This document shows, piece by piece, positions 17,113 through 26,505 of a stretch of 64,000 nucleotides of DNA. This DNA is from Symbiodinium sp. CCMP2592 (lineage: Eukaryota > Sar > Dinophyceae > Suessiales > Symbiodiniaceae). Positions within the stretch are counted from its first letter, which is position 1, and each line of letters begins with the position of its first letter. The notes under the pieces are model-generated. The model saw nothing but the letters and a program-made list of their open reading frames with translations, had not been told where the DNA came from and made no database searches. Location: positions 744,001 through 808,000 of the forward strand of contig CAJNDT010005913.1 in NCBI GenBank assembly GCA_905221615.1, read 5' to 3'. Both the position numbers and the translations under genes were made by a program.

Positions 17113-18174
17113 TCAAACGCCGCATGACTCTCGGTTGAGCAGTTTGTCCATGAGCAGTTTGCACGCCTCGTAAGGATCTTCGGTGCTGCAAACCGCGCTG
17201 CTCACCGCAACCCCTGGGAATCCCGTAGCGACAACCTGGTCAATCGTGTCCGTGTTGATTCCTGAGATCGCGAGCATGGGTCGATCCTTGAGGTCCTCGT
17301 TTCGCATCACATCGTTGAGTAAACCGACGCCGAGGAGATTCGGTTTCACTTTGGTTGTTGATGGAAAGATCGGACCCAATCCACAGTAATCAGCGCCTTG
17401 TACAAACGCTTCGCGGAGTTGCTTGATGGTTGAGCATGACCTGCCAATGTACTTTGATGGTCCCAGCAGGGTCCTCGCTGTATTTATGGGGAAGTCATCC
17501 TGACCTAGATGTACGCCGTCGGCATTACATATGAGTGCGATATCGATGCGATCGTTGATGATGACGCTCAATCCGTGGTCATGCGCGAGTGTGGTGAGTT
17601 TGGTTGCGTGTTCAAGGAAATCTCTGCCAGACATTGTCTTTTCGCGGATCTGTATACAGCGAGCTCCGGCGCGTGCGATGTCTCGGACGACTTCTCGGAT
17701 TGACTTGTGGAGGCACAGTTCTTCGCTGATCAAGATACAGAGCGGCCAATCTGGGATGCCTTTGAGCAGCAAGAGAAGCAAATCACGCTCAATGTCGTAG
17801 AGTGCATAGCGGATCGTTTCGAAGTCTGCTCCGGAGCAGCCAAGCCCCTTGGCGGCTTCTTCGATTGAACGGAGTGCTTCCTGGGCTCGCTTTGAGGCTG
17901 CTGATGCGATGTCGCTCGTGCCTTGTAAGCGTGAGGATTCGGTTGGGGTCTGGATCGAAGTCCCAACATCATGCTCAGTGTCACGAGCGTTGAGGAGCTG
18001 GGTCTGATCGAGCTTGAGTGATCCAATCCCCTTACGCAGAAGATGACGCTGGACTTTGATCCGCTCTGACAATGAGCTGTGATTGAGCGAAAATCGTGCA
18101 ATGTCTTCGAGCACACGCAAACCCTCGCTGGCGCGATTGAGGTTGGCGTCGATGATTCGATGGAGGTCGTTCAC
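17113..18174 (-). CDS. thiE: Thiamine-phosphate synthase with N-terminal ThiD2-type domain
   Basis: Two domains in about 353 residues. The first 130 residues (RIIDANLNRASEGLRVLED and onward) match the helical ThiD2 domain found before ThiE in planctomycetes and some other bacteria. The rest is ThiE: ARCIQIREKTMSGRDF, the pyrophosphate loop DRIDIALICNADGVHLGQDD, GLGPIFPSTTK and a C-terminal AISGI segment. ThiE joins the pyrimidine and thiazole moieties of thiamine; the ThiD2 domain is thought to phosphorylate the pyrimidine. The GTG at 18174 (VNDLHR) is my choice; the frame extends to a TTG at 18261 with no better site. Confidence 0.88.
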   Translation of the reverse strand: MNDLHRIIDANLNRASEGLRVLEDIARFSLNHSSLSERIKVQRHLLRKGIGSLKLDQTQLLNARDTEHDVGTSIQTPTESSRLQGTSDIASAASKRAQEALRSIEEAAKGLGCSGADFETIRYALYDIERDLLLLLLKGIPDWPLCILISEELCLHKSIREVVRDIARAGARCIQIREKTMSGRDFLEHATKLTTLAHDHGLSVIINDRIDIALICNADGVHLGQDDFPINTARTLLGPSKYIGRSCSTIKQLREAFVQGADYCGLGPIFPSTTKVKPNLLGVGLLNDVMRNEDLKDRPMLAISGINTDTIDQVVATGFPGVAVSSAVCSTEDPYEACKLLMDKLLNRESCGV

Positions 18175-18338
18175 GGGTTGATGCCTGGAGCGTTGAGTGA
18201 AGAGGTTTGCCTGTGATATTCGTGGACTATATATGGATTCTACGCACGCCTCTTGGATCAAAGGTCAATAATCCGATCCGGCGGCAGTACCTGTAGTGTG
18301 CCTATGAAACATCCCAGAGCGACGAATCGACCATACGC

Positions 18339-19100
18339 ATGTCCACCCAAAGCGGAATCATTGAACCCAACGAACGCGTCACCTTTCGGACGGCGTATGA
18401 GGATGAGCACCTCCTTGTGGTTGAGAAGCCTTCACGCGTGGTCTCTACTCCAGGAGTGGGTCATGAGCATGACACGCTGCTCAATGGCTTGGTGGCGCGG
18501 TACCAGAAGCAACTGATCAACCTGGGAAATGTCCGTGATCACGGCATGCTCCATCGGCTCGACAAAGAAACATCCGGTCTGCTCGTCGTCGCATTAAATC
18601 AACATGCATACGACGGCTTGCGTGAGCAGTTTGAGCAGCGCACAGTCAAGAAGTTCTATTGGGCGATCACCCATAAAGCACCCAAAGAGAGTGACGGTGT
18701 GATCCGCAAACCGATCTCTGATGTGGTCAAGCGCGCTTCTCGCTACACCTCGACAAGAACGAGCCGGATTGATCGCAATGGGAAGTCCGCCGTAACAGCG
18801 TATCGCGTGCTTCAAGAATCCGCACTCGCGGCGTTGATCGAAGCACGCCCAGTCACAGGCCGTCTCCATCAGATCAGAGTGCATCTGGATTCGGTGGGTG
18901 CCGCGGTGTTGGGAGACCAGTTGTATGGTCCCAAGATTGTGCGTGAGGCATCGCCGAGATTGGCGCTTCATTCGCATCGATTGAGCTTTGTGCATCCAAT
19001 CACGGGCGAGACAATTGATACACGAACACCGTTCCCGAGAGACCTGCGGACGACTCTGAAAAAAATGAACCTGTCACGACCCGATACCTCCGACTCCTGA
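18339..19100 (+). CDS. RluA-family pseudouridine synthase
   Basis: A 253-residue enzyme with the RluA catalytic motif HRLDKETSGLLV, the aspartate being the nucleophile, and the downstream RPVTGRLHQIRVHL segment typical of the family. There is no separate S4 domain, so it resembles RluA/TruC more than RluD. The target, an rRNA or tRNA uridine, cannot be told from sequence alone. The ATG at 18339 gives a normal N-terminus. It is divergent from thiE and converges on hemW with the stop codons adjacent. Confidence 0.9.
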   Translation: MSTQSGIIEPNERVTFRTAYEDEHLLVVEKPSRVVSTPGVGHEHDTLLNGLVARYQKQLINLGNVRDHGMLHRLDKETSGLLVVALNQHAYDGLREQFEQRTVKKFYWAITHKAPKESDGVIRKPISDVVKRASRYTSTRTSRIDRNGKSAVTAYRVLQESALAALIEARPVTGRLHQIRVHLDSVGAAVLGDQLYGPKIVREASPRLALHSHRLSFVHPITGETIDTRTPFPRDLRTTLKKMNLSRPDTSDS

Positions 19101-20366
19101 TCAATCGATCAGTGCGCCGATCAGATCCCTCGCGACTCGGTCTGCAAAGTGATAGCCGTCATCCGTGAGTAGAATCTGGCCGTTTTTGGATTCAATCCAT
19201 CCTTGTTTGATACAGTCTTGAATGGATTCATTGAGTTCGGTGGATCGTGAATGCTTCCCCGCGGCGTTGATGAGTTGTTGTTCATCGAGCCCATCGCGGA
19301 CTCTGATCCCCATCATGATGGTGTCCATCAGCGATCGTTTGGGATCAGGAGTCTCAAGGTCACAGATCGGTGCGAATCCCGCATCGTTGGTGGAGATGTA
19401 TTCATCGAGCCGAGGGGTGTTTTTCCATCGGTACCCGTCGAGATGCCCCGAGGCGCTTGGACCGATCGCGAGCCAGTTCTCATTGCGCCAGTACGCGATG
19501 TTGTGCTTGCATTCACTGCCTGGCTTTGCGTGGTTCGAGACCTCGTATCGTTGCATGCCATGGGCATTGATCGCGTCGAGGGTGGAGTTGTACATATCAA
19601 CCTCTAGCTCATCGGGAGTGCTTTGGAAGTCTCCACGATTGAGCCGAGCGGTCATCGCGGTGTTGGGTTCATAGGTCAGCGCATACGCGGATAAGTGGTC
19701 TATCGGGAGCTCGAACGCTTGTTTGAGATCATCTTCCCATTGAGCGAGCGTTTGATCTGGGATCGCATAGATCAGATCGATAGAGAGCCGATCAAAGCCA
19801 GCACGATGGGCTCGTTCAGCGGACTCAAATACGGATCGGGGATCGTGGTGGCGTTCAAGTGTCTTGAGGTGTTTGGTGTTGAAGGACTGGGCGCCCATCG
19901 AGATGCGATTGACTGGAGAATCCTTGAGAACGCTGCAGATCTCGTCAGTTAAGGTCTCGGGATTCGTCTCGACGGTCCACTCGTGATCCGGCGCGAGATC
20001 GAATGCTGATGAAAGCTCATCCAACACTCGAAGTAACAGATCAGGATTCAGCAGAGTCGGTGTCCCTCCCCCAATAAAGAGCGTGTGCAGCGTCGGACGA
20101 TGTGTAGCGGACGATTGGGCATGGATTTCTTGGATCAATCGCTCGACAAATGCTTCCTGACGATCTTGTCGATCCACAATGGAGTAGAAATCGCAGTAAT
20201 GGCACTTATGGAAGCAGAACGGGATATGAAGGTAGAGCGATCGGACTGAAGAGAGGTCATGCTGTTGAGTGTCAGACTCACAAGTGCTTGCCCAGGTTTC
20301 AATTGGATCGCGAGAAGTCCCGAGAGATCGTTGTCTGAGGGGTTGAGATGCGATATTGTCCTGCAT
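19101..20366 (-). CDS. hemW: Radical SAM protein HemW (HemN-like)
   Basis: A 421-residue radical SAM protein. The segment YLHIPFCFHKCHYCDFYS supplies the CxxxCxxC cluster with the extra Cys-x-Asp-Phe typical of HemW/HemN. FIGGGTPTLL, the VETNPET loop and GAQSFN follow in family order, and a HemN C-terminal region is present. HemW is considered a heme chaperone rather than the anaerobic coproporphyrinogen oxidase, and the lack of the HemN N-terminal region fits that. The ATG at 20366 is chosen to avoid overlap with the divergent FHA gene; the frame reaches 20429. Confidence 0.88.
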   Translation of the reverse strand: MQDNIASQPLRQRSLGTSRDPIETWASTCESDTQQHDLSSVRSLYLHIPFCFHKCHYCDFYSIVDRQDRQEAFVERLIQEIHAQSSATHRPTLHTLFIGGGTPTLLNPDLLLRVLDELSSAFDLAPDHEWTVETNPETLTDEICSVLKDSPVNRISMGAQSFNTKHLKTLERHHDPRSVFESAERAHRAGFDRLSIDLIYAIPDQTLAQWEDDLKQAFELPIDHLSAYALTYEPNTAMTARLNRGDFQSTPDELEVDMYNSTLDAINAHGMQRYEVSNHAKPGSECKHNIAYWRNENWLAIGPSASGHLDGYRWKNTPRLDEYISTNDAGFAPICDLETPDPKRSLMDTIMMGIRVRDGLDEQQLINAAGKHSRSTELNESIQDCIKQGWIESKNGQILLTDDGYHFADRVARDLIGALID

Positions 20367-20462
20367 GCGGTTTCCGTGTAGGATTTGGGCGGATTGTTCA
20401 GCGTTTCGCACCAGTTTGTGTGCGGACAATCGTGGGATGGTTTACGAGAAAGGATAGCCACT

Positions 20463-20957
20463 GTGCAAGCGTTCTTGATTCGAGTCACAGAAGACGGCAA
20501 GGCCCAACCGGTGCCACTCACGCATGATCGTACTCTGCTTGGTCGTTTGGACGACTGCCAAGTCCGGATCCGCTCTGGGAAGATCTCCCGTCATCACTGC
20601 GAAATACTCAATGATGGTGAGTCTCTAACGCTCAAAGACCTTGGGTCGAGCAACGGCACCTTTCTCAACCAAGAGAAGATCGAAGAGGCGGTTCTGAAGC
20701 CCGGTGATTTGATCGCAGTGGGTTCATTGGTATTTTTGGTCCAGTTGAATGGGGATCCTGAAGAGTTCGATCCTGAGTTACTCTACGAGGATGGGTTGCC
20801 AGAACGACCTGATGCGAATCCAGAATACGCTGCAGCACATACGCCCAAGCCGGTCCACCAGCACGCGCCGACAGCGACTGGTGATGATTCAAGTATGATG
20901 GATTTCAACTTCGAGTTTGATCTTGATGATGATGAAGACGAGCAGCCGCCGCTCTGA
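20463..20957 (+). CDS. FHA domain protein
   Basis: A 164-residue cytoplasmic protein with one forkhead-associated domain: LLGRLDDCQVRI, then the phosphothreonine-binding SRHHCEI and the DLGSSNGTFLN segment. FHA domains bind phosphothreonine peptides made by Ser/Thr kinases, which are common in planctomycetes. A Pro/His linker and a very acidic C-terminal end (DFNFEFDLDDDEDE) follow. The GTG at 20463 is chosen because AAAGGA precedes it; it gives an N-terminus just ahead of the domain. Confidence 0.88.
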   Translation: MQAFLIRVTEDGKAQPVPLTHDRTLLGRLDDCQVRIRSGKISRHHCEILNDGESLTLKDLGSSNGTFLNQEKIEEAVLKPGDLIAVGSLVFLVQLNGDPEEFDPELLYEDGLPERPDANPEYAAAHTPKPVHQHAPTATGDDSSMMDFNFEFDLDDDEDEQPPL

Positions 20958-20966
20958 GAATCAAAG

Positions 20967-21134
20967 CTATGAGGATTTCGAAGGCGTGGAATCCGGGTTC
21001 TTTGGCTGAGGTACCCTGATGTTGGTCCCGCATTGCTTGCAGCGGACCGTTTTGCCGCGTGCAACCTCAGGGACCGACAAGACCTTGCGACAGGTCAGGT
21101 TCGGGCACATCATGCGGATCATTTGCTCAGCCAT
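20967..21134 (-). CDS. Small zinc-ribbon protein
   Basis: A 55-residue protein with CPNLTCRKVLSVPE and then VRCKQCGTNIRVP, two cysteine pairs in the arrangement of the MJ0042-type or RING-less zinc ribbon. The ribbon often begins planctomycete proteins but here stands alone. The ATG at 21134 has a GGAGG-like box upstream. It converges on the FHA gene and diverges from purA. The function is unknown. The frame is open to 21191, but the extension is not needed. Confidence 0.7.
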   Translation of the reverse strand: MAEQMIRMMCPNLTCRKVLSVPEVARGKTVRCKQCGTNIRVPQPKNPDSTPSKSS

Positions 21135-21303
21135 TGCTTTCCAGCCTCCAGTGATTGATAGAACATCGACACGAAGGTCAAATCCGATCAATCAAAGTCA
21201 TCGAGTAAACTCGCGTCTCATCCGTCTGTAGGGGTGAATGGGACGCTTAGTCCGTATATCCTTCAACCTAAGCGACGGCAATCCCTTAAATGGAGGTCAT
21301 CAG

Positions 21304-22671
21304 ATGGGTCAGAATCCAGTACACGCAGCGGCGGTTGTTGGACTCCAGTGGGGGGATGAGGGCAAAGGGAAGCTTGTTGATCTGCTTGCCGGGAAGTACC
21401 GAGCCGTGGTCCGATACAACGGCGGCGCTAACGCGGGGCATTCGGTCGTTGTTGGTGGGGAGCGATATTCGCTCCATCTGGTCCCATCGGGAATTCTCTC
21501 GCCGAGTTGTGAAGCTGTGATCGGCAACGGCGTGGTTGTTGATCCTTTGCGATTGCTCGAAGAAATCCAAACACTCAAGTCTCGTGGTGTGGATACCAAG
21601 CGATTGGTGATCTCGGATCGGGCGCATGTGGTGATGCCGTACCACAAAGCGGAGGACGCAGCACGCGAGGAACTGCTCTCAGCGACTACAGAATCAGGTG
21701 CGGACGACTCGACCAAGAAGGTCATCTCCGCAATCGGAACTACGAAGCGTGGGATCGGTCCTGCGTACGCGGACAAGATCAACCGTTCGACTGCGATCCG
21801 CATTGGTGATCTGGCTCGTCCAGATGTGCTGCGTACCAAACTCGACATGATCTGTGGCTTAAAGAACGCGATCCTTGGTGCAATTGTGGGAGAGGGGTTT
21901 GAGCCGTTCGATGCCGAAGAAATCGCAATACAAATGATCGAATGCGGCAAAGAACTCACGCCGATGATCAAAGACACTGCGTATTTGCTTGATGATCTCC
22001 GTAAAGAGGGTCAGCCAATCCTCTTTGAGGGCGCGAATGCGACGATGCTTGATGTGGATCATGGGACATATCCGTTCGTGACCAGCTCGAACTCATCGGC
22101 GCTTGGGATTGGTCCTGGGAGTGGTGTGCCGCCGCAATGCATCGATCAGATCATCGGCGTGGTCAAGGCGTACTCCACGCGTGTTGGTGGAGGACCAATG
22201 CCGACCGAACTGTTCGATTCGATCGGGGACGGCATCCGCGAACGCGGACGAGAGTTTGGAACGACGACCGGCAGACCACGGCGCGTGGGTTGGCTCGATC
22301 TGGTCGCGGTGAAGTACTCCGCGATGGTCTCCGGGGCGACTGAACTGTGCATCACGCTGCTCGATGTCCTCGCGGGTGAACCCGAACTCAAAATCGCGAC
22401 GGCGTACTCAATCGATGGGAATACAAGCGAGCGTTTTATCCCTGATGGTCATGCACTTGAGCATGCGGAGCCGGTATTGGAATCCATGCCCGGTTTTTCC
22501 GAAGATATCACAGCGGCTCGGACTCTCGATGAACTCCCTACCAATGCAAAGGCGTACATCCATCGGATCGAAGAGTTCGTAGGCGTTCCAGTCCGGACAA
22601 TTTCAGTTGGACCGGATCGCGAACAGACGATCATGTGCGATGCGCCGTCTCACGCGGTGTGCGCAAACTGA
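21304..22671 (+). CDS. purA: Adenylosuccinate synthetase
   Basis: A 455-residue enzyme that joins aspartate to IMP with GTP hydrolysis in AMP synthesis. The N-terminal GLQWGDEGKGKLVD is the GTP-binding and catalytic signature, followed by NGGANAGHS with the catalytic His. GTTKRGIGPAY and the C-terminal substrate loop region are present. The ATG at 21304 is chosen by the GGAGG box just upstream; the frame is open to 21238. It is followed 31 bases later by uppS on the same strand. Confidence 0.97.
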   Translation: MGQNPVHAAAVVGLQWGDEGKGKLVDLLAGKYRAVVRYNGGANAGHSVVVGGERYSLHLVPSGILSPSCEAVIGNGVVVDPLRLLEEIQTLKSRGVDTKRLVISDRAHVVMPYHKAEDAAREELLSATTESGADDSTKKVISAIGTTKRGIGPAYADKINRSTAIRIGDLARPDVLRTKLDMICGLKNAILGAIVGEGFEPFDAEEIAIQMIECGKELTPMIKDTAYLLDDLRKEGQPILFEGANATMLDVDHGTYPFVTSSNSSALGIGPGSGVPPQCIDQIIGVVKAYSTRVGGGPMPTELFDSIGDGIRERGREFGTTTGRPRRVGWLDLVAVKYSAMVSGATELCITLLDVLAGEPELKIATAYSIDGNTSERFIPDGHALEHAEPVLESMPGFSEDITAARTLDELPTNAKAYIHRIEEFVGVPVRTISVGPDREQTIMCDAPSHAVCAN

Positions 22672-22702
22672 CAGGAATCATGTTGGTCTCAGAGGGTAGT
22701 TG

Positions 22703-23521
22703 ATGACAGAGCAGGTGTCCACACTCGACGCGAGGAGCAGAGAAGCACTCGAACGGATTCAATCTCGATATCCAGAGTCGGATCCACTTGGTTGTTTGCC
22801 GGGTGTGGATCCCGCGAAGATCCCAGTCCATGTCGCGATGATCATGGACGGCAATGGACGATGGGCAAAGCAGCGTGGGATGCCTCGCATCATGGGACAT
22901 CAGCAGGGTGTCAAGACTGTCCGCACAATGCTGCGTGCGTGCGCGGAGATCGGTGTTGAGATCCTGACGCTTTACTCATTCTCGACTGAGAACTGGTCGC
23001 GACCACAGGAAGAGATTCAGGGACTCATGGAGATGTGCGTCGCGTACTGCGAGCATGAGCGCGACGCGTTGAAAGAAAACAATGTGCGTGTGCGTGTGCT
23101 CGGACGCCGTGAGGGTATGCCCAAGGCGGCGCTCGATGCTCTTGACGCGCTTGTAGACGCGACAAAGAACTGCACTGGGATCACAATGTGTCTCGCAGTG
23201 AACTACGGCGGACGCGATGAGATCGTCGATGCCGCTCGATCGCTCGCTACGCTAGCCGCAGATGGGACCCTTGATCCGAAGGCGATCGATGCGACTCTGT
23301 TTGCCAATAAACTCACGACTCGGGGACTCCCTGATCCTGATCTGCTGATCCGAACTGGTGGGGACTTTCGCGTGAGCAACTATCTGCTCTGGCAGATCAG
23401 CTACGCAGAGATAGCCGTGATCGACGAGCAATGGCCCGATTTCACGCGTGAGCGATTCTTTGAACTGATCAGCGACTTTGCGGGTCGATCCAGAAGATTC
23501 GGGAACATTGATTCTCAGTGA
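22703..23521 (+). CDS. uppS: Isoprenyl transferase (undecaprenyl diphosphate synthase)
   Basis: A 272-residue cis-prenyltransferase that makes the lipid carrier for cell-wall and surface polysaccharide. Signature segments: MIMDGNGRWAKQRG, with the catalytic Asp, then YSFSTENWSRP and the C-terminal PDLLIRTGGDFRVSNYLLWQ. There is an N-terminal extension of about 45 residues before the core. The ATG at 22703 follows a GAGGG box. It is followed by cdsA as in many bacteria. Confidence 0.95.
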   Translation: MTEQVSTLDARSREALERIQSRYPESDPLGCLPGVDPAKIPVHVAMIMDGNGRWAKQRGMPRIMGHQQGVKTVRTMLRACAEIGVEILTLYSFSTENWSRPQEEIQGLMEMCVAYCEHERDALKENNVRVRVLGRREGMPKAALDALDALVDATKNCTGITMCLAVNYGGRDEIVDAARSLATLAADGTLDPKAIDATLFANKLTTRGLPDPDLLIRTGGDFRVSNYLLWQISYAEIAVIDEQWPDFTRERFFELISDFAGRSRRFGNIDSQ

Positions 23522-23569
23522 GTAAGTGGATTGCTGCTGGTCCGATTCTTATAGAGTTTTGGGCATGAT

Positions 23570-24511
23570 TTGGCTATCCTTGATGCCGTGTTGAAGCATC
23601 GTTTGACATTTGGACCGATCCTGATCTTCTTGATCCTGCTCTTCTCCTGGCTCGATGAATGGGTCGATGGCTTGGAAGCTCCTGAATCGTTCCCGAAGGA
23701 CACGATGCCTCCTGGGATCATTGTCGCGATGGTGTTAATTTTTGTCGGAGTGATGGGCGCTCGCGAGGTCGCTCGGATCCTGCGTGCGAAATCGGTCCAG
23801 ATCGAGACCTGGTTCGCAGCGTTGGTTTCGGTTGTCGGATTGCTCGTCGTCGGTCTCACGCCATCGGATTCGATCGGATCAACAGGGTTCGCCGTGGGGA
23901 TCTCCTCAGTCGCGGCTTCCTTTGTGCTTGGTCTGCTCTACGCGATCCGCTCCAAGCAGGTTGACGGTGCCATCTTTGTCGGTGCCGGGGTGCTGCTGAT
24001 CCATGTGTACATGGGGATGATGCTTGGATTTTTGCTGTTGATCCGTAGGGAGCATTCAGTGTGGATGCTGCTGTGGGTGCTCGCGTGCGTGAAGTCCTGT
24101 GACATCGGTGCGTTCTTTACAGGTACGACCATCGGGAAGCACAAGCTCATCGAATGGCTCTCTCCCAAAAAAACTTGGGAAGGGTTAATCGGAGGGTTGA
24201 TTACATCCGGTGCGATCGGAGCACTGGGATTCTGGGCTCTGGGCGCTGCTGGATACGAGCAGTACAGCCCGTGGTGGGGGGCAGCACTCGGTGTGCTCTT
24301 CGGAGCAATTGGTCAAGCGGGGGATCTAACCGCGAGTCTGTTCAAGCGAGACGCCGGGATCAAGGATGCCGGTACGAGCGTTCCGGGATTCGGAGGCATG
24401 CTGGATCTGATCGATTCTCCGATCTTGGTCGCTCCATTTGCGTACTGGGCGATCCGGATCGTGATGGATCTCTCTAGCTCAAGCGCGGTCCCGGGTTCTC
24501 TGGGTGGCTAA
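23570..24511 (+). CDS. cdsA: Phosphatidate cytidylyltransferase
   Basis: An integral membrane enzyme of 313 residues with about eight hydrophobic segments that makes CDP-diacylglycerol. The family signature is near the C-terminus: SLFKRDAGIKDAGTSVPGFGG, then MLDLIDS. Only a TTG at 23570 or a GTG at 23588 offers a start; neither has a clear ribosome binding site, so the start is uncertain. The usual next genes dxr and rseP are absent here; a coiled-coil protein follows instead. Confidence 0.92.
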   Translation: MAILDAVLKHRLTFGPILIFLILLFSWLDEWVDGLEAPESFPKDTMPPGIIVAMVLIFVGVMGAREVARILRAKSVQIETWFAALVSVVGLLVVGLTPSDSIGSTGFAVGISSVAASFVLGLLYAIRSKQVDGAIFVGAGVLLIHVYMGMMLGFLLLIRREHSVWMLLWVLACVKSCDIGAFFTGTTIGKHKLIEWLSPKKTWEGLIGGLITSGAIGALGFWALGAAGYEQYSPWWGAALGVLFGAIGQAGDLTASLFKRDAGIKDAGTSVPGFGGMLDLIDSPILVAPFAYWAIRIVMDLSSSSAVPGSLGG

Positions 24512-24553
24512 ACTATTGGCATGACTACACCAACTGAGGTTCGGGAGGGTTGC

Positions 24554-25309
24554 ATGACAGTGACTTCTAAGTTGCTTGCCGTGTTCCGTGTTGATCAGCA
24601 GATCCAAGGTCTACAGACCAGGCTCCGAGGTGCGGAACGCTACCTCGCGGAACAAACCAAACAACTCGCATCGCTTGGTACAGAGAAAGATGCGATTGAG
24701 ACCCAGCTCCGTCAGCTCAAAGCAAGTGAGTCTAACGCCGAGGGGGAGAGTCAGCGGATCGCTACACATATCGACGAACTCCGCGACAAGATGAACAACG
24801 CGACCTCAAACAAGGAATACAAAGCGTTCCTGTCGGAGGTCAACAACCTCAAAGAAATCCGATCCACACACGACGAGCAGGCGATCGAGTTCCTTGAGCA
24901 AATCGAAGCGCTCAACATCAAGCTTGAAGAAGCGAACAAGAGTGTTGAAGAGCGCGAGAAGGTTCGAGAGATCGCTGAGCAGCAGCGTCAGGAACGCTCC
25001 GACGAGATAGCCGAGAAGCTTGCTGAGTTGACTTCAAAACGCGAACAACTCGTCAATGAGGTTCCGAAGGACGCGATGTCGATTTACGAGGAACTGCTTG
25101 AGTCACGAGGTGAGGACGCAATGGCGCCGCTGGAGATCGTGGACAAGAAACGCCACGAGTATGTCTGCGGCTCATCGATGATGACTGTTCCTGTCGAGGT
25201 CGCGGCTTCTCTGATCCAGGGTAAGCTCACACTCTCCCCGAACGATGGCTGCATTCTCTACCTCACCCCAGATGCGGAAGAAGAACTCGCCGGGATGTTC
25301 AAGAAGTAA
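24554..25309 (+). CDS. Coiled-coil protein related to the CT398/DUF164 family
   Basis: A 251-residue protein, mostly one long coiled coil (residues about 15-180, rich in Glu, Gln, Leu and Arg), with a small C-terminal domain. Length, domain order and the end (DAEEELAGMFKK) match the C4-type zinc ribbon family represented by Chlamydia CT398. The ribbon itself is eroded: only one Cys remains at each knuckle (VCGSSM and DGCILYL), so zinc is probably not bound. The ATG at 24554 follows GGGAGG; the frame starts at 24521. A cell-envelope or secretion-associated role is known for some relatives. Confidence 0.7.
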   Translation: MTVTSKLLAVFRVDQQIQGLQTRLRGAERYLAEQTKQLASLGTEKDAIETQLRQLKASESNAEGESQRIATHIDELRDKMNNATSNKEYKAFLSEVNNLKEIRSTHDEQAIEFLEQIEALNIKLEEANKSVEEREKVREIAEQQRQERSDEIAEKLAELTSKREQLVNEVPKDAMSIYEELLESRGEDAMAPLEIVDKKRHEYVCGSSMMTVPVEVAASLIQGKLTLSPNDGCILYLTPDAEEELAGMFKK

Positions 25310-25324
25310 GCATTCCTTACTGAA

Positions 25325-26383
25325 TCACAGACTCGTATTTAACAGATCCGAGTTGATCAGCTTAAGACCGAGGTGTTCGCACGCGCGAGGCGTAATCTGT
25401 CGACCTCGCTTGGTGCGAGCGAGGAAACCTATTTGCAGCAGATAAGGTTCGACCACATCTTCGAGCGTTCCCGAGTCTTCGTTCATTGTGGCGCTGATCG
25501 CTTCAAGACCTACTGGTCCTCCGTCGAAGACGGAATGAATCGTCTTGAGGAAAGCACGATCAAGCTCGTCGAGCCCGAGGTGGTCGATCCCTTCGAGTTC
25601 GAGCGCGTCATCAACAATCCCAGGATTGATCTTCCCATCATGGCGGACCATCGCGTAGTCTCGCACTCGGCGCAGCAAGCGGTTCGCGATGCGAGGGGTG
25701 CCTCTTGATCGTGACGCGATCGCTCCGAGCGCATCACTGGACGGGGTCTCCATCTGGAGCATCGATGATGATCGCTTGACGATGTGCATCAGATCCCGAT
25801 CGTCGTAGTACTTGAGGTGGTGCACCAATCCGAATCTCGAACGCAACGGCGATGACAACAATCCAGCACGCGTAGTCGCGCCGAGGAGCGTAAACGGGGC
25901 GCACTTGATCTGCACAGTGCGTGCGTTGAGTCCTGTGTCGAGACAGATATCGATCTTGTAATCTTCCATTGCTGGATAGATAAACTCTTCGACCGCGATT
26001 GGGAGTCTGTGGATCTCATCGATGAACAGAACATCACCTGGTCCGAGACGAGTGAGTGCGGCGACAAGGTCGGTTCCTCTCGCGAGCGCCGGTCCGGAAG
26101 TGACATGCAGATTGGTCCCAAGTTCGTTTGCGATGACATGCGCGAGCGTGGTTTTCCCGAGTCCTGGAGGACCGTGGAGGAGGACATGCTCGAGGTGTTC
26201 GCGCGGTTCGTCGTCGCTCTTCGCTTCTTGACGCGCTTGCACGGCTTGAACAGCGATCAGCACACGCTCCACGAGTTCCGCTTGTCCGATGTACTCATTG
26301 AGCGACTTGGGACGCAGCGCCCAGTTGGTCTGATCCTCGATCTCGGACATCGGTGAAGACGAAATGAGGCGTTCAGTGCTCAT
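25325..26383 (-). CDS. ruvB: Holliday junction helicase RuvB
   Basis: A 352-residue AAA+ motor that drives branch migration with RuvA. The RuvB-type N-terminus (LRPKSLNEYIGQ), Walker A in HGPPGLGKTTLAH, Walker B in VLFIDEIHRL, sensor GATTRAGLLSSPLRSRF and a C-terminal winged helix are all present. It stands without ruvA or ruvC beside it. It lies downstream of the M28 peptidase on the same strand but is separated by a terminator hairpin. Confidence 0.97.
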   Translation of the reverse strand: MSTERLISSSPMSEIEDQTNWALRPKSLNEYIGQAELVERVLIAVQAVQARQEAKSDDEPREHLEHVLLHGPPGLGKTTLAHVIANELGTNLHVTSGPALARGTDLVAALTRLGPGDVLFIDEIHRLPIAVEEFIYPAMEDYKIDICLDTGLNARTVQIKCAPFTLLGATTRAGLLSSPLRSRFGLVHHLKYYDDRDLMHIVKRSSSMLQMETPSSDALGAIASRSRGTPRIANRLLRRVRDYAMVRHDGKINPGIVDDALELEGIDHLGLDELDRAFLKTIHSVFDGGPVGLEAISATMNEDSGTLEDVVEPYLLQIGFLARTKRGRQITPRACEHLGLKLINSDLLNTSL

Positions 26384-26455
26384 GGCGGAGATTGTATCGG
26401 CGTTTGTTCGTGCTTTGGGTGAATCTAGCGGAGATTAGGCGGTTTTGCGCACAAA

Positions 26456-26483
26456 GAAGGGGATCGATTGCTCGATCCCCTTC
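26456..26483 (-). terminator. Hairpin terminator after M28 peptidase gene
   Basis: A perfect 12-bp stem (26456-26467 with 26472-26483, loop of four) lies between the peptidase stop and ruvB. The minus-strand tail is T-rich but broken (CTTTGTG), so termination may be partial. Confidence 0.65.
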
Positions 26484-26505
26484 GGAAAGACATTTGATGC
26501 TTCTG

